Shown here one piece after another: positions 1 through 6,129 of a DNA stretch of 7,620 nucleotides. Source of the stretch: Lachnospiraceae bacterium (GTDB taxonomy: Bacteria; Bacillota; Clostridia; Lachnospirales; Lachnospiraceae); assembly GCA_021204285.1 (NCBI GenBank), contig JAJPZP010000220.1, forward strand, positions 1-7,620. Reading direction: 5' to 3'. The notes under the pieces were generated by a model that was given only the letters and a program-made list of their open reading frames with translations, was not told the origin of the DNA and ran no database searches. How positions within the stretch are numbered: position 1 is the stretch's first letter; every line of letters begins with the position of its first letter. The position numbers and the translations under genes are program-made.

Positions 1-140
1 GTATGGGCCGTGACAGGGAACGCGCGGGCAGTACGCTGCGCTTCAGCTTCTGCTTTGAAACCACGCAGGAGGAAATTGATTACTGCCTTCAGACGCTTGC
101 AGAACTCATGGATCAGCTGCGGCGTTACGTGCGCAGATAG
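1..140 (+). CDS. Cysteine desulfurase (NifS/IscS family), C-terminal fragment
   Basis: The 5' part is cut off by the window edge. Reading in frame from base 3 gives 45 residues ending at a TAG stop (138-140). They contain a stretch like STLRFSFCFETTQEEID followed by a leucine/arginine-rich helix. This matches the usual C-terminus of PLP-dependent cysteine desulfurases, where an S-x-R-x-S segment is followed by a T-x-E-E-I-D motif and the last helix. The family removes sulfur from cysteine as an enzyme-bound persulfide. The catalytic lysine and cysteine would lie upstream, outside the window. The gene ends 13 bp before thiI, a known pairing in Gram-positive bacteria in which a dedicated desulfurase feeds ThiI. 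The assignment rests on a short fragment plus context, so the subtype is not resolved. Confidence 0.8.
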   Translation, partial: MGRDRERAGSTLRFSFCFETTQEEIDYCLQTLAELMDQLRRYVRR

Positions 141-145
141 GGAGG
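141..145 (+). promoter_or_regulatory. Ribosome binding site that fixes the thiI start
   Basis: GGAGG lies immediately after the desulfurase stop codon, 8 nt before the ATG at 154. It supports that ATG over the in-frame upstream ATG at base 10, which would lie inside the desulfurase gene. A GTG at 151 is also in frame but has tighter spacing. Confidence 0.8.
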
Positions 146-153
146 AAAGTGTG

Positions 154-1332
154 ATGTATCAGGCATTTCTGATTAAATATGGGGAAATCGGCCTCAAGGG
201 AAAGAATCGGCATGTGTTCGAAGACGCGCTTGTAAGTCGTATTCGTTCCGCTTTAAAAAGAGTGGAAGGAAGTTTCCAGGTCACAAAGGAGCAGGGGCGC
301 ATCTATATTGAAGCTGTGGGAAACTTTGATTTCGACGAGGCGGTGGAGGCGCTTCAGAAGGTGTTTGGCATCGTGGCGATCTGCCCGGTGGTGATTGTAC
401 CAAATCGAGGTGTGGAGCCACTCTGCGAGGAGGCACTCGCTTATATGCGGGAGCTTTACGGAGACAGGAGTATAAGCTTTAAGGTGCACACGCGCCGCGC
501 GAACAAGAGCTTCCCGATGGAATCGATGGAACTGAGTGCTGAGCTCGGCGGCAGGATTCTTGATGCCTTCCCGGCGATGCGGGTGGACATCCATCATCCG
601 GAGGTCGTGCTGCACATTGAAATACGAGGAAAGATTTATCTCTATTCAGAGATTATTCCCGGACCGGGCGGTATGCCTCTCGGTACCAATGGACAGGCCA
701 TGCTGCTTCTGTCCGGCGGTATTGACAGTCCGGTGGCCGGCTATATGGTTTCAAAGCGCGGTGTTGGAATTGACGCGGTCTATTTCCACGCGCCGCCTTA
801 TACCAGTGAGCGAGCAAAGCAGAAAGTTGTGGATCTCGCCAGAAAGATTGCTGCATATACGGGGCAGATCCGGCTGCATGTTATCAATTTCACAGAAATA
901 CAGATGTATATCTATGATCAGTGTCCGCATGACGAGTTGACGATCATCATGCGGCGCTATATGATGAGGATTGCGGAGCGTCTGGCACTTGAAAGCGGAT
1001 GCCTGGGCCTCATCACCGGTGAGAGTATCGGTCAGGTCGCAAGCCAGACCATGCAGAGTCTTCAGTGCACGAACGATGTCTGCACACTGCCTGTGTATCG
1101 CCCGTTGATCGCCTTTGACAAGGAAGATATCGTACAGGTGGCGAAGAAGCTTGATACTTACGAGATTTCGATTCTGCCATATGAAGACTGCTGTACGACG
1201 TTCGTGGCAAAACATCCGGTCACGAAGCCGCGGGTGGATGTTATCCGTCGTTCAGAGAAGAAACTGTCAGAGAAAATCGACGAGATGGTGGAGCGGGCGC
1301 TTGCCGAAGATGAAGTGATTACGGTCTGGTAG
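154..1332 (+). CDS. thiI: tRNA 4-thiouridine synthase ThiI, short form without rhodanese domain
   Basis: A 392-residue protein starting MYQAFLIKYGEIGLKGKN, the typical ThiI N-terminus. The first half (about residues 1-165) is the ferredoxin-like plus THUMP RNA-binding module. The second half is the PP-loop adenylating domain, with the nucleotide-binding motif SGGIDSP at residues 187-193. The enzyme adenylates U8 of tRNA and replaces the oxygen with sulfur to give s4U; in some bacteria it also supports thiazole synthesis for thiamine. E. coli ThiI carries a C-terminal rhodanese domain with a catalytic cysteine. That domain is absent here, as in many Gram-positive ThiI proteins, and the length is normal for the short form. 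The motif PYEDCC places C346 and C347 near the C-terminus, the likely site for sulfur handling. The upstream desulfurase is the expected sulfur donor and probably co-transcribed. Confidence 0.95.
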   Translation: MYQAFLIKYGEIGLKGKNRHVFEDALVSRIRSALKRVEGSFQVTKEQGRIYIEAVGNFDFDEAVEALQKVFGIVAICPVVIVPNRGVEPLCEEALAYMRELYGDRSISFKVHTRRANKSFPMESMELSAELGGRILDAFPAMRVDIHHPEVVLHIEIRGKIYLYSEIIPGPGGMPLGTNGQAMLLLSGGIDSPVAGYMVSKRGVGIDAVYFHAPPYTSERAKQKVVDLARKIAAYTGQIRLHVINFTEIQMYIYDQCPHDELTIIMRRYMMRIAERLALESGCLGLITGESIGQVASQTMQSLQCTNDVCTLPVYRPLIAFDKEDIVQVAKKLDTYEISILPYEDCCTTFVAKHPVTKPRVDVIRRSEKKLSEKIDEMVERALAEDEVITVW

Positions 1333-1391
1333 AGGACTGTGACCGTGCGGAAAAGTTCGGAACTATCCGGATTTTCTGGCTGCATTGCAGT

Positions 1392-1424
1392 AAAAACGGC
1401 TGCCATTAATGAACATGGCAGCCG
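1392..1424 (-). terminator. Rho-independent terminator of the HPr-like gene
   Basis: A perfect 10-bp inverted repeat, CGGCTGCCAT (1397-1406) and ATGGCAGCCG (1415-1424), encloses an 8-nt loop. Read on the minus strand, the stem is followed directly by TTTTT (1396-1392), the classic intrinsic terminator layout. It sits 24 bp past the stop of the minus-strand gene. On the plus strand the nearest T-rich run (TTCTTTT, 1435-1441) is about 10 nt past the stem, so it may stop thiI transcripts only weakly. No better terminator for thiI is visible. Confidence 0.85.
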
Positions 1425-1447
1425 ATCTGGACTGTTCTTTTGACTGG

Positions 1448-1681
1448 TTAGTCTACAATATACGGGGCGAGCACAGAGAGAATCTCATCCGCGTTATTCT
1501 CGGAATGGATATTCAGCTCGATCGGCTTTGAAAGATCCAGGCTGAAGATGCCCATGATAGACTTTGCGTCAATCACATAGCGCCCGGATACCAGATCGAA
1601 GTCATTGTCAAACTTTGTAATCTCATTTACGAACGCCTTTACTTTATCAATTGAATTCAAAGAAATATGTACCGTTTTCAT
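1448..1681 (-). CDS. HPr-like small protein lacking the active-site histidine motif
   Basis: A 77-residue protein beginning MKTVHISLNSID and ending PYIVD. The start was chosen at 1681 because AAGGAGGA lies 6 nt upstream; a longer reading from 1717 would translate through that ribosome binding site. The middle motif DAKSIMGIFSLDL (38-50) matches the HPr region around regulatory Ser46, here S41, and the length and predicted fold fit the PTS HPr family. The N-terminal G-x-H-A-R-P-A loop that carries catalytic His15 in real HPr is missing, and about three residues are deleted there. Phosphotransfer from enzyme I is therefore unlikely. It may be a regulatory or structural HPr paralogue, in the way that Crh of Bacillus lacks His15. 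No kinase or PTS gene is nearby. Family membership is fairly secure; function is unknown. Confidence 0.8.
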   Translation of the reverse strand: MKTVHISLNSIDKVKAFVNEITKFDNDFDLVSGRYVIDAKSIMGIFSLDLSKPIELNIHSENNADEILSVLAPYIVD

Positions 1682-1687
1682 TGCATG

Positions 1688-1695
1688 TCCTCCTT
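1688..1695 (-). promoter_or_regulatory. Ribosome binding site of the HPr-like gene
   Basis: AAGGAGGA on the minus strand, 6 nt before the ATG at 1681. An ATG at 1684-1686 also follows it, but in that frame it is ATG-CAA-TGA and stops at once. The in-frame ATG at 1681 is therefore the real start. Confidence 0.85.
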
Positions 1696-1732
1696 CGGGT
1701 GGTTGTAATTGTTGCAATCAGAGTCGCAGGCC

Positions 1733-1745
1733 GCAGGTCACCTGC
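1733..1745. promoter_or_regulatory. 13-bp palindrome at the predicted transcription start of the HPr-like gene
   Basis: GCAGGT-C-ACCTGC is a perfect inverted repeat with 6-bp arms and a one-base centre. The minus-strand -10 box ends at 1753, so transcription should begin near 1746 and the palindrome covers roughly +1 to +13. That position is typical of a repressor operator. It could also form a very small hairpin, but the one-base centre makes protein binding more plausible. The binding factor is unknown and the assignment is inferential. Confidence 0.4.
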
Positions 1746-1752
1746 CTCTTCT

Positions 1753-1781
1753 ATAATATCCACTTGCTGCCTGAAAGTCAA
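1753..1781 (-). promoter_or_regulatory. Sigma-A-type promoter of the HPr-like gene
   Basis: On the minus strand, TTGACT (1781-1776) and TATTAT (1758-1753) are separated by exactly 17 bp, each one mismatch from the consensus hexamer. The predicted start near 1746 gives a leader of about 65 nt. It lies in the gap to the divergently transcribed mtaB. No comparable pair is visible for mtaB on the plus strand. Confidence 0.8.
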
Positions 1782-1818
1782 TGAAAATGTGTGTAACGTA
1801 AAAACGAATGGAGGGAGT

Positions 1819-3120
1819 ATGAGAACAGCCGCTTTTCATAATCTGGGCTGTAAGGTAAACGCCTATGAGATGGAAGCCATGCAGGAGCTGATGCCAGCGC
1901 ATGGTTATGAGATTGTTTCCTTTGAAGAGAGGGCGGACGTCTATATTGTCAATACCTGCAGCGTGACAAATATTGCGGACAAAAAATCGCGGCAGATGCT
2001 GCATCGTGCGAAGCGGCGCAATCCGGAGGCTGTCGTCGTGGCGGCAGGCTGCTATGTGCAGTCTGCCGGTGAAAAGCTCCTTGAGGACGCGGCGGTCGAT
2101 ATCCTGATCAGCAACAATGAGAAGAGTCGCCTGCCGGAACTTCTGGAAGCCTGGGAAAAGGAACATAACGCGGGCGCAGTCCGCGATCTGAGTCGCGAAC
2201 ATCGTTACGAGGAGCTTTCCATCAGCAGAACGGGGGAACACACGAGAGCCTTTGTGAAAATACAGGACGGCTGCGATCAGTTTTGCAGTTACTGTATTAT
2301 TCCCTATACGCGGGGGCGCGTGCGCAGCCGCCGCCTGCCGGACATTCTGGCGGAGGCCCGACGGCTGGCGGAAGGAGGCTGTCAGGAGCTGGTTCTGACC
2401 GGTATCCATCTCGACTCTTATGGCATCGACCTGGATGGGGAGAGCCTGCTGACGGTAATTGAGGCGTTGGGCAAAGTTGACGGCATCCGCCGCATCCGCC
2501 TCGGCTCGCTGGAGCCGCGTATCATGACGGAGGATTTTGTGCGCGCACTGTCCGCGCAGGAGAAGCTCTGCCCGCACTTTCACCTGTCGCTGCAGAGCGG
2601 CTGCGACGCGACACTGCACCGTATGAACCGCAGGTATGATACAGAAGAATTCCGGCAGTGCTGCGCGCGCCTGCGCCGCTATTTTACCGAACCTGTGTTG
2701 ACAAGTGACGTGATCATCGGCTTTCCCGGCGAGACGGAGGAGGAGTTTGCCGAAACGCTCGCTTTTCTGAAAGAAATCCGTTTCTACGAGACCCATGTCT
2801 TTCCCTATTCGCGCCGCAAAGGGACGCGCGCCGACCGCATGCCAGACCAGATTCCCGCGTCCGTGAAGGCACAGCGCAGCGATATTCTCCTGGCTCTCTC
2901 GGAAGAAAACAGCCGCGTCTACCGCGGACGCCTCATCGGAACCGAGACAGAGGTACTTCTCGAGGAACCCTGCACAATCGACGGTGCGTCATACCTTGTC
3001 GGCTACACCCGCGAGTACGTGAAAGCCGCCGTCCCCGCCGCTCAGGCCTCCGCGAATCAGATACTGACCGTTCGTGTCAACGCCCTGTCCGGCGACACCC
3101 TGCTGGGTACCCTGACCTGA
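1819..3120 (+). CDS. mtaB: tRNA (N6-threonylcarbamoyladenosine(37)-C2)-methylthiotransferase MtaB
   Basis: A 433-residue radical-SAM enzyme of the MiaB/MtaB/RimO family. It adds a methylthio group to t6A37 to form ms2t6A37, normally in lysine tRNA, which stabilises decoding. The N-terminal methylthiotransferase domain holds the three cysteines C11, C47 (in VNTCSVTN) and C78 (in AAGCY) for the auxiliary 4Fe-4S cluster. The radical-SAM motif CxxxCxxC is C152, C156 and C159, inside DGCDQFCSYCIIPYTRGR. The last 60-70 residues fit the TRAM RNA-binding domain. The HNLGCKVN start and overall length fit MtaB better than MiaB or RimO. The ATG at 1819 was chosen because GGAGGGAG stands just upstream; the longer in-frame extension runs over the HPr-like gene and its leader. 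GC content and C-ending codons rise toward the 3' end. It is a single-gene unit by layout, with its promoter not identified. Confidence 0.93.
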   Translation: MRTAAFHNLGCKVNAYEMEAMQELMPAHGYEIVSFEERADVYIVNTCSVTNIADKKSRQMLHRAKRRNPEAVVVAAGCYVQSAGEKLLEDAAVDILISNNEKSRLPELLEAWEKEHNAGAVRDLSREHRYEELSISRTGEHTRAFVKIQDGCDQFCSYCIIPYTRGRVRSRRLPDILAEARRLAEGGCQELVLTGIHLDSYGIDLDGESLLTVIEALGKVDGIRRIRLGSLEPRIMTEDFVRALSAQEKLCPHFHLSLQSGCDATLHRMNRRYDTEEFRQCCARLRRYFTEPVLTSDVIIGFPGETEEEFAETLAFLKEIRFYETHVFPYSRRKGTRADRMPDQIPASVKAQRSDILLALSEENSRVYRGRLIGTETEVLLEEPCTIDGASYLVGYTREYVKAAVPAAQASANQILTVRVNALSGDTLLGTLT

Positions 3121-3156
3121 GCAGGTTCAAACCAGTGTCTCTTCGCCAATAACGGA

Positions 3157-3372
3157 GCCTGGCGGGATATGTCCGCCAACTCGTAGTATGGTCTGAGTGG
3201 AGGCGGTATCCCCGCACGAACCATCGGGAGACGCCGGCACTTAGCGAGTGCGAGCCCAGAGGGCGAAGGGCGAGCTTAGTACCGCTGCGTCTCACGCTGA
3301 GCGAGAGCGAGTTCGGGCGGGAATACCGCCTCCGCTCAGACCGTGATATAAAGGGGACATATCCTGCCGGGC
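3157..3372. repeat. 216-bp nested imperfect inverted repeat (long branched hairpin; candidate structured RNA or MITE-like element)
   Basis: The 352-bp gap between mtaB and ireB has no credible gene and is dominated by this element. The outer stem pairs 3157-3174 with 3355-3372: 18 of 18 positions, two as G-U on the plus strand. After an internal loop, the inner stem pairs 3190-3221 with 3311-3342: 30 of 32 positions, one as G-U. The head (3222-3310) can branch. GAGACGC (3228-3234) pairs with GCGTCTC (3287-3293), GCACT (3237-3241) with AGTGC (3247-3251), and GCCC (3254-3257) with GGGC (3261-3264). GCGAG occurs five times in and beside the head. No transposase, U-tract or clear target-site duplication is seen. 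It could be a mobile palindromic element, a transcribed structured RNA, or a boundary between the two units. The structure is read directly; its role is unknown. Confidence 0.85.
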
Positions 3373-3381
3373 GTCACTCGT

Positions 3382-3395
3382 GCTTCACTCGAAGC
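3382..3395. repeat. Small inverted repeat beside the long hairpin
   Basis: GCTTC (3382-3386) and GAAGC (3391-3395) form a 5-bp stem with a 4-nt ACTC loop, 9 bp outside the 216-bp element. The sequence after it (GTGTCGG, then six A) has no U-tract on the plus strand, so it is not a standard terminator for mtaB. It may be an appendage of the larger element. Confidence 0.45.
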
Positions 3396-3412
3396 GTGTC
3401 GGAAAAAAGTCG

Positions 3413-3441
3413 TTGAATTTGAGGGCGGATTATAGTAAACT
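3413..3441 (+). promoter_or_regulatory. Possible promoter of the ireB operon
   Basis: TTGAAT (3413-3418) and TAAACT (3436-3441) are spaced 17 bp apart, with the start codon about 30 bp downstream. Each hexamer matches consensus at only four of six positions. A better -10-like sequence, TATAGT (3431-3436), has only 12 bp to that -35. An operon promoter is expected here because of the long gap from mtaB, but the exact boxes are uncertain. Confidence 0.35.
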
Positions 3442-3472
3442 AATAGAAGACTACAGTTGAGGGCGTGTAATA

Positions 3473-3748
3473 ATGAAAAAACTGGAGAACACACAGTATT
3501 TCAAAATCCAATCCGACCAGGAGATCAAGGTCGGCGATGTCCTGCAGCTGGTTTATCAGGCCATGACCGAGAAAGGCTATGATCCGGTGAATCAGATCGT
3601 GGGCTATATCATGTCCGGCGATCCGACTTATATCACCAGCTATAAGGGAGCAAGGAGCCTGATTATGAAGGTGGAGCGGGACGAGCTCATTGAGGAATTG
3701 CTGCGGGTATATGTAGAGCAGACAATGAAGAACCCGGACAAAACATGA
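3473..3748 (+). CDS. ireB: IreB family regulatory phosphoprotein (DUF965/UPF0297)
   Basis: A 91-residue protein, normal for the family, starting [12 protein letters not shown]. The conserved core includes [19 protein letters not shown] (28-46), then [14 protein letters not shown]. In Enterococcus faecalis, IreB is a small cytoplasmic protein phosphorylated on N-terminal threonines by the Ser/Thr kinase IreK; it affects intrinsic cephalosporin resistance. T7 here is the obvious candidate site, an inference from position. The upstream GAGGG (3459-3463) is a modest ribosome binding site about 9 nt from the ATG. The stop overlaps the ruvX start (ATGA), implying translational coupling. It is the first gene of the operon, matching B. 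subtilis yrzL, which precedes yrrK and yrzB. No kinase gene lies in the window. Confidence 0.92.
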   Translation: MKKLENTQYFKIQSDQEIKVGDVLQLVYQAMTEKGYDPVNQIVGYIMSGDPTYITSYKGARSLIMKVERDELIEELLRVYVEQTMKNPDKT

Positions 3749-4182
3749 GGATCATGGGTCTGGATTATGGCTCCAAAACCGTGGGCGTTGCTCTGAGTGA
3801 TGCGCTTCTTCTGACGGCACAGCCGCTTGAGACGATTGAGAGGCCGAAGGAGAATAAGCTTCGCAGGACGCTGGCGCGGATTGAGTCATTATGCGGGGAA
3901 TACCAGGTGGAGAGAATCGTGGTGGGTTTCCCCAAAAATATGAATAATACCATAGGGGACAGGGCTGAGAAATCGCAGGAATTTGCAGAAATGCTTAAGA
4001 AGCGGACAGGTCTGCCTGTTGTGATGTGGGATGAACGTCTTTCGACAGTGGCGGCAGAGCGTTCGCTTATTGAAAGCGGCGTGCGTCGGGAGCACAGAAA
4101 AGAGTATGTTGATCAGATCGCGGCTGTACTGATTCTGCAGGGCTATCTGGATGCAAACAGGGGAAAAGAATGGAAAAACTGA
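3745..4182 (+). CDS. ruvX: Putative Holliday junction resolvase / pre-16S rRNA nuclease RuvX (YqgF family)
   Basis: A 145-residue protein with the RNase H-like YqgF fold. The first strand motif is [15 protein letters not shown] with D7. VVGFPKNMN follows in the middle, then DERLST (E97), and [18 protein letters not shown] near the end (D123). D7, E97 and D123 are the expected acidic metal-binding residues, so the enzyme looks intact. Family members are annotated as Holliday junction resolvases; the E. coli member YqgF is implicated in maturing the 5' end of 16S rRNA, and which role applies here cannot be told. The ATG overlaps the ireB stop by 4 nt, and the 3' end overlaps the DUF1292 start by 13 nt. 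This is the strongly conserved yrzL-yrrK-yrzB order of Firmicutes. Confidence 0.94.
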   Translation: MRIMGLDYGSKTVGVALSDALLLTAQPLETIERPKENKLRRTLARIESLCGEYQVERIVVGFPKNMNNTIGDRAEKSQEFAEMLKKRTGLPVVMWDERLSTVAAERSLIESGVRREHRKEYVDQIAAVLILQGYLDANRGKEWKN

Positions 4183-4427
4183 CATTTGCCGGAAAAGACG
4201 GGGATGTGATGGAGCTCTATGTCGTAGAGCAGACCCGGATTGCCGGGGTGAATTATCTGCTGACGGCGGATTCGGAGGATGAGGATGGAGAGTGCCTGAT
4301 GCTGAAGGATGTTGCGTCCGAGCAGGAGCCGGAGAGCATTTATGAGATCATGGAGGACGAAAGAGAATTAAACGGCGTGCTGGCCGTTTTTGAGCAGCTT
4401 CTGGACGACGTGGTGATTCAGAAGTAG
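4170..4427 (+). CDS. DUF1292 (UPF0473, YrzB-like) protein
   Basis: An 85-residue, strongly acidic protein starting [12 protein letters not shown]. It follows the DUF1292 pattern: a beta-rich first half with a central [13 protein letters not shown] segment, and an acidic helical end ([18 protein letters not shown]). No catalytic motif, signal peptide or membrane segment is visible. The function of the family is unknown; recognition rests on sequence pattern plus its constant place after ireB and ruvX. The start overlaps the ruvX 3' end, with AGGGG at 4159-4163 as ribosome binding site inside the ruvX coding region. The stop lies 27 bp before the rnjA start. Confidence 0.85.
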   Translation: MEKLTFAGKDGDVMELYVVEQTRIAGVNYLLTADSEDEDGECLMLKDVASEQEPESIYEIMEDERELNGVLAVFEQLLDDVVIQK

Positions 4428-4441
4428 GGAAAAAGGAAAAC

Positions 4442-4447
4442 AGGAGG
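4442..4447 (+). promoter_or_regulatory. Strong ribosome binding site serving a TTG start (rnjA)
   Basis: AGGAGG sits 7 nt before the TTG at 4455-4457. There is no ATG at this place, and the next residues (KNLNNSKLRMIPLGGLEQIG) match the normal RNase J start. TTG initiation is thus the best reading; the first in-frame ATG (4485) would cut off ten residues and leave the site unused. Confidence 0.8.
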
Positions 4448-4454
4448 TTATTAT

Positions 4455-6128
4455 TTGAAAAATCTGAATAACTCAAAACTGCGCATGATTCCGCTCGGCG
4501 GACTTGAGCAGATTGGAATGAATATAACTGCCTTCGAATTTGAGGACAGTATTGTTGTGGTGGACTGCGGTCTGGCGTTCCCGGAGGACGATATGCTGGG
4601 CATTGACCTGGTGATTCCGGATGTCAGCTACCTGAAACAGAATATCGACAAGGTAAAAGGCTTCGTCATCACGCATGGGCATGAGGATCACATTGGCGCG
4701 CTGCCCTATATTTTAAAAGAGATTAACGTCCCGGTCTATGCGACGCGACTGACGATCGCATTGATTGAAGGAAAGCTTGAAGAGCACGGGATGCTGGGCA
4801 CAACACGGCGGAAGGTCGTGCAGCATGGCCAGTCTATCAATCTGGGTAAGTTCCGTGTGGAATTTATCAAGACAAATCACAGCATTGCGGATGCTTCCGC
4901 TCTTGCAATTTATTCCCCGGCCGGCATAGTTGTGCATACCGGGGATTTCAAGGTCGATTACACGCCGGTGTATGGCGACAGCATCGACCTGCAGCGCTTT
5001 GCGGAGATCGGAAAGAAAGGCGTGCTCGCTCTGCTCTGCGACAGTACGAATGCGGAGCGCCCGGGCATCACCATGTCAGAAAAGACGGTGGGACATACGA
5101 TGGACGCACTCTTTGCGGAGCACTGCAATTCCAGGATTATTGTGGCGACCTTTGCATCGAATGTGGACCGCGTGCAGCAGATTGTCAATTCTGCCTGCAA
5201 ATACAATAAAAAGGTTGTGATCGAGGGGCGCAGCATGGTGAACGTGATCTCAACGGCAACAGAGCTTGGCTATATTCATATGCCGGAGAACACGCTGATC
5301 GATATTGAACGTCTGAATGATTATCCGCCGGAGTCGACGGTGCTGATTACGACCGGCAGCCAGGGTGAATCCATGGCAGCGCTGTCGCGCATGGCACAGA
5401 ATATTCACCGGAAGGTGCATATCATGCCCGGCGATACCGTGATTTTCAGTTCCAATCCGATACCGGGTAATGAGAAGGCGGTGTCAAAGGTTATTAACGA
5501 GCTTTCTGCAAAGGGTGCAAATGTCATTTTTCAGGATGCGCATGTGTCCAGTCATGCCTGCCAGGAGGAGATCAAGCTGATCTACTCGCTCGTGCATCCA
5601 AAATATGCGATTCCGGTGCATGGAGAGTATCGCCATCTGAAAGCGCAGGCGACGATTGCTGCACAGCTTGGCATTCTGAAAGAGAATATTTTTGTGCTGC
5701 AGTCCGGCGATGTGGTTGAGATGGATGCGGAGTCGGCACAGGTAGTGGATAAAGTCCATACCGGTGCGGTATTTGTGGATGGCCTCGGTGTGGGCGACGT
5801 TGGGACGATTGTGCTGCATGACCGGCAGCATCTGGCCGAGGACGGGATCATCATTATTGTGATGACGCTGGATCGTGCGGGGAATACGCTGTTGTCCGGG
5901 CCGGACATCGTTTCCCGTGGTTTTGTCTATGTGCGGGAGTCGGAGGATCTGATGGAGCAGGCCCGCGCCATCGTCTATGAGGCGGTGGAACGCTGCCTGG
6001 ATCGCAAAATCACGGACTGGGGCAAGATGAAAAACATTATGAAGGACGCGTTGGGTGACTATATCAGAAAGACGACAAAGAGAAATCCGATGATCCTTCC
6101 GATTATCATGGAAGTAAAAGGACGATAG
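4455..6128 (+). CDS. rnjA: Ribonuclease J (metallo-beta-lactamase / beta-CASP nuclease)
   Basis: A 557-residue protein, typical of RNase J1/J2. Metal ligands are visible: H74, H76, D78 and H79 in THGHEDHIGALPY, H142 in NHSIADA, D164 in HTGDFKVD, and H389 in HGEYRHL. The beta-CASP region includes GSQGES near residues 299-304 and SSNPIPGNE after that. The last 100 residues are the C-terminal domain. RNase J combines endonuclease and 5'-3' exonuclease activity and is central to mRNA decay and rRNA maturation in Gram-positives. All ligands are present, so it should be active; J1 versus J2 cannot be separated here, and the symbol is given on the usual single-copy assumption. It uses a TTG start. 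In B. subtilis rnjA is not in this cluster, so its place between the DUF1292 and MltG-like genes differs. Confidence 0.95.
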   Translation: MKNLNNSKLRMIPLGGLEQIGMNITAFEFEDSIVVVDCGLAFPEDDMLGIDLVIPDVSYLKQNIDKVKGFVITHGHEDHIGALPYILKEINVPVYATRLTIALIEGKLEEHGMLGTTRRKVVQHGQSINLGKFRVEFIKTNHSIADASALAIYSPAGIVVHTGDFKVDYTPVYGDSIDLQRFAEIGKKGVLALLCDSTNAERPGITMSEKTVGHTMDALFAEHCNSRIIVATFASNVDRVQQIVNSACKYNKKVVIEGRSMVNVISTATELGYIHMPENTLIDIERLNDYPPESTVLITTGSQGESMAALSRMAQNIHRKVHIMPGDTVIFSSNPIPGNEKAVSKVINELSAKGANVIFQDAHVSSHACQEEIKLIYSLVHPKYAIPVHGEYRHLKAQATIAAQLGILKENIFVLQSGDVVEMDAESAQVVDKVHTGAVFVDGLGVGDVGTIVLHDRQHLAEDGIIIIVMTLDRAGNTLLSGPDIVSRGFVYVRESEDLMEQARAIVYEAVERCLDRKITDWGKMKNIMKDALGDYIRKTTKRNPMILPIIMEVKGR

Positions 6129-6129
6129 C

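Noticed and set aside
10..153. N-terminal extension of ThiI from an upstream ATG
   Set aside because: These codons overlap the end of the cysteine desulfurase in another frame and do not resemble ThiI. The ATG at 154 has a well-placed ribosome binding site and the canonical N-terminus.
1354..1364. AGTTC-G-GAACT palindrome after thiI as an operator or terminator
   Set aside because: It is short, sits 3' of the gene and is not followed by a U-tract. It is not distinguishable from chance.
1752..1757. TATAAT on the plus strand as a -10 box for mtaB
   Set aside because: It is a perfect hexamer, but at 15-19 bp spacing there is only GC-rich sequence and no -35-like match or extended -10. It overlaps the well-supported minus-strand -10 and is probably its mirror image.
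1738..2796. Long 352-codon open frame on the minus strand across mtaB
   Set aside because: It is antisense to a confidently identified radical-SAM gene, shows no recognisable domain and has a low-complexity, histidine/arginine-rich composition typical of a shadow frame. The same applies to the long minus-strand frames over rnjA (5484-6227) and the U32 gene (6575-7552).
3077..3295. 72-codon minus-strand frame over the palindromic element
   Set aside because: It is arginine-rich, overlaps the mtaB 3' end and one arm of the inverted repeat, and has no homology that I recognise. It is a by-product of the GC-rich repeat.
3157..3372. Reading the 216-bp palindrome as an intrinsic terminator, riboswitch or CRISPR unit
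   Set aside because: No U-tract follows the stem on the plus strand, the arms are far longer than a terminator stem, no known riboswitch core was recognised, and there is no repeat-spacer periodicity.
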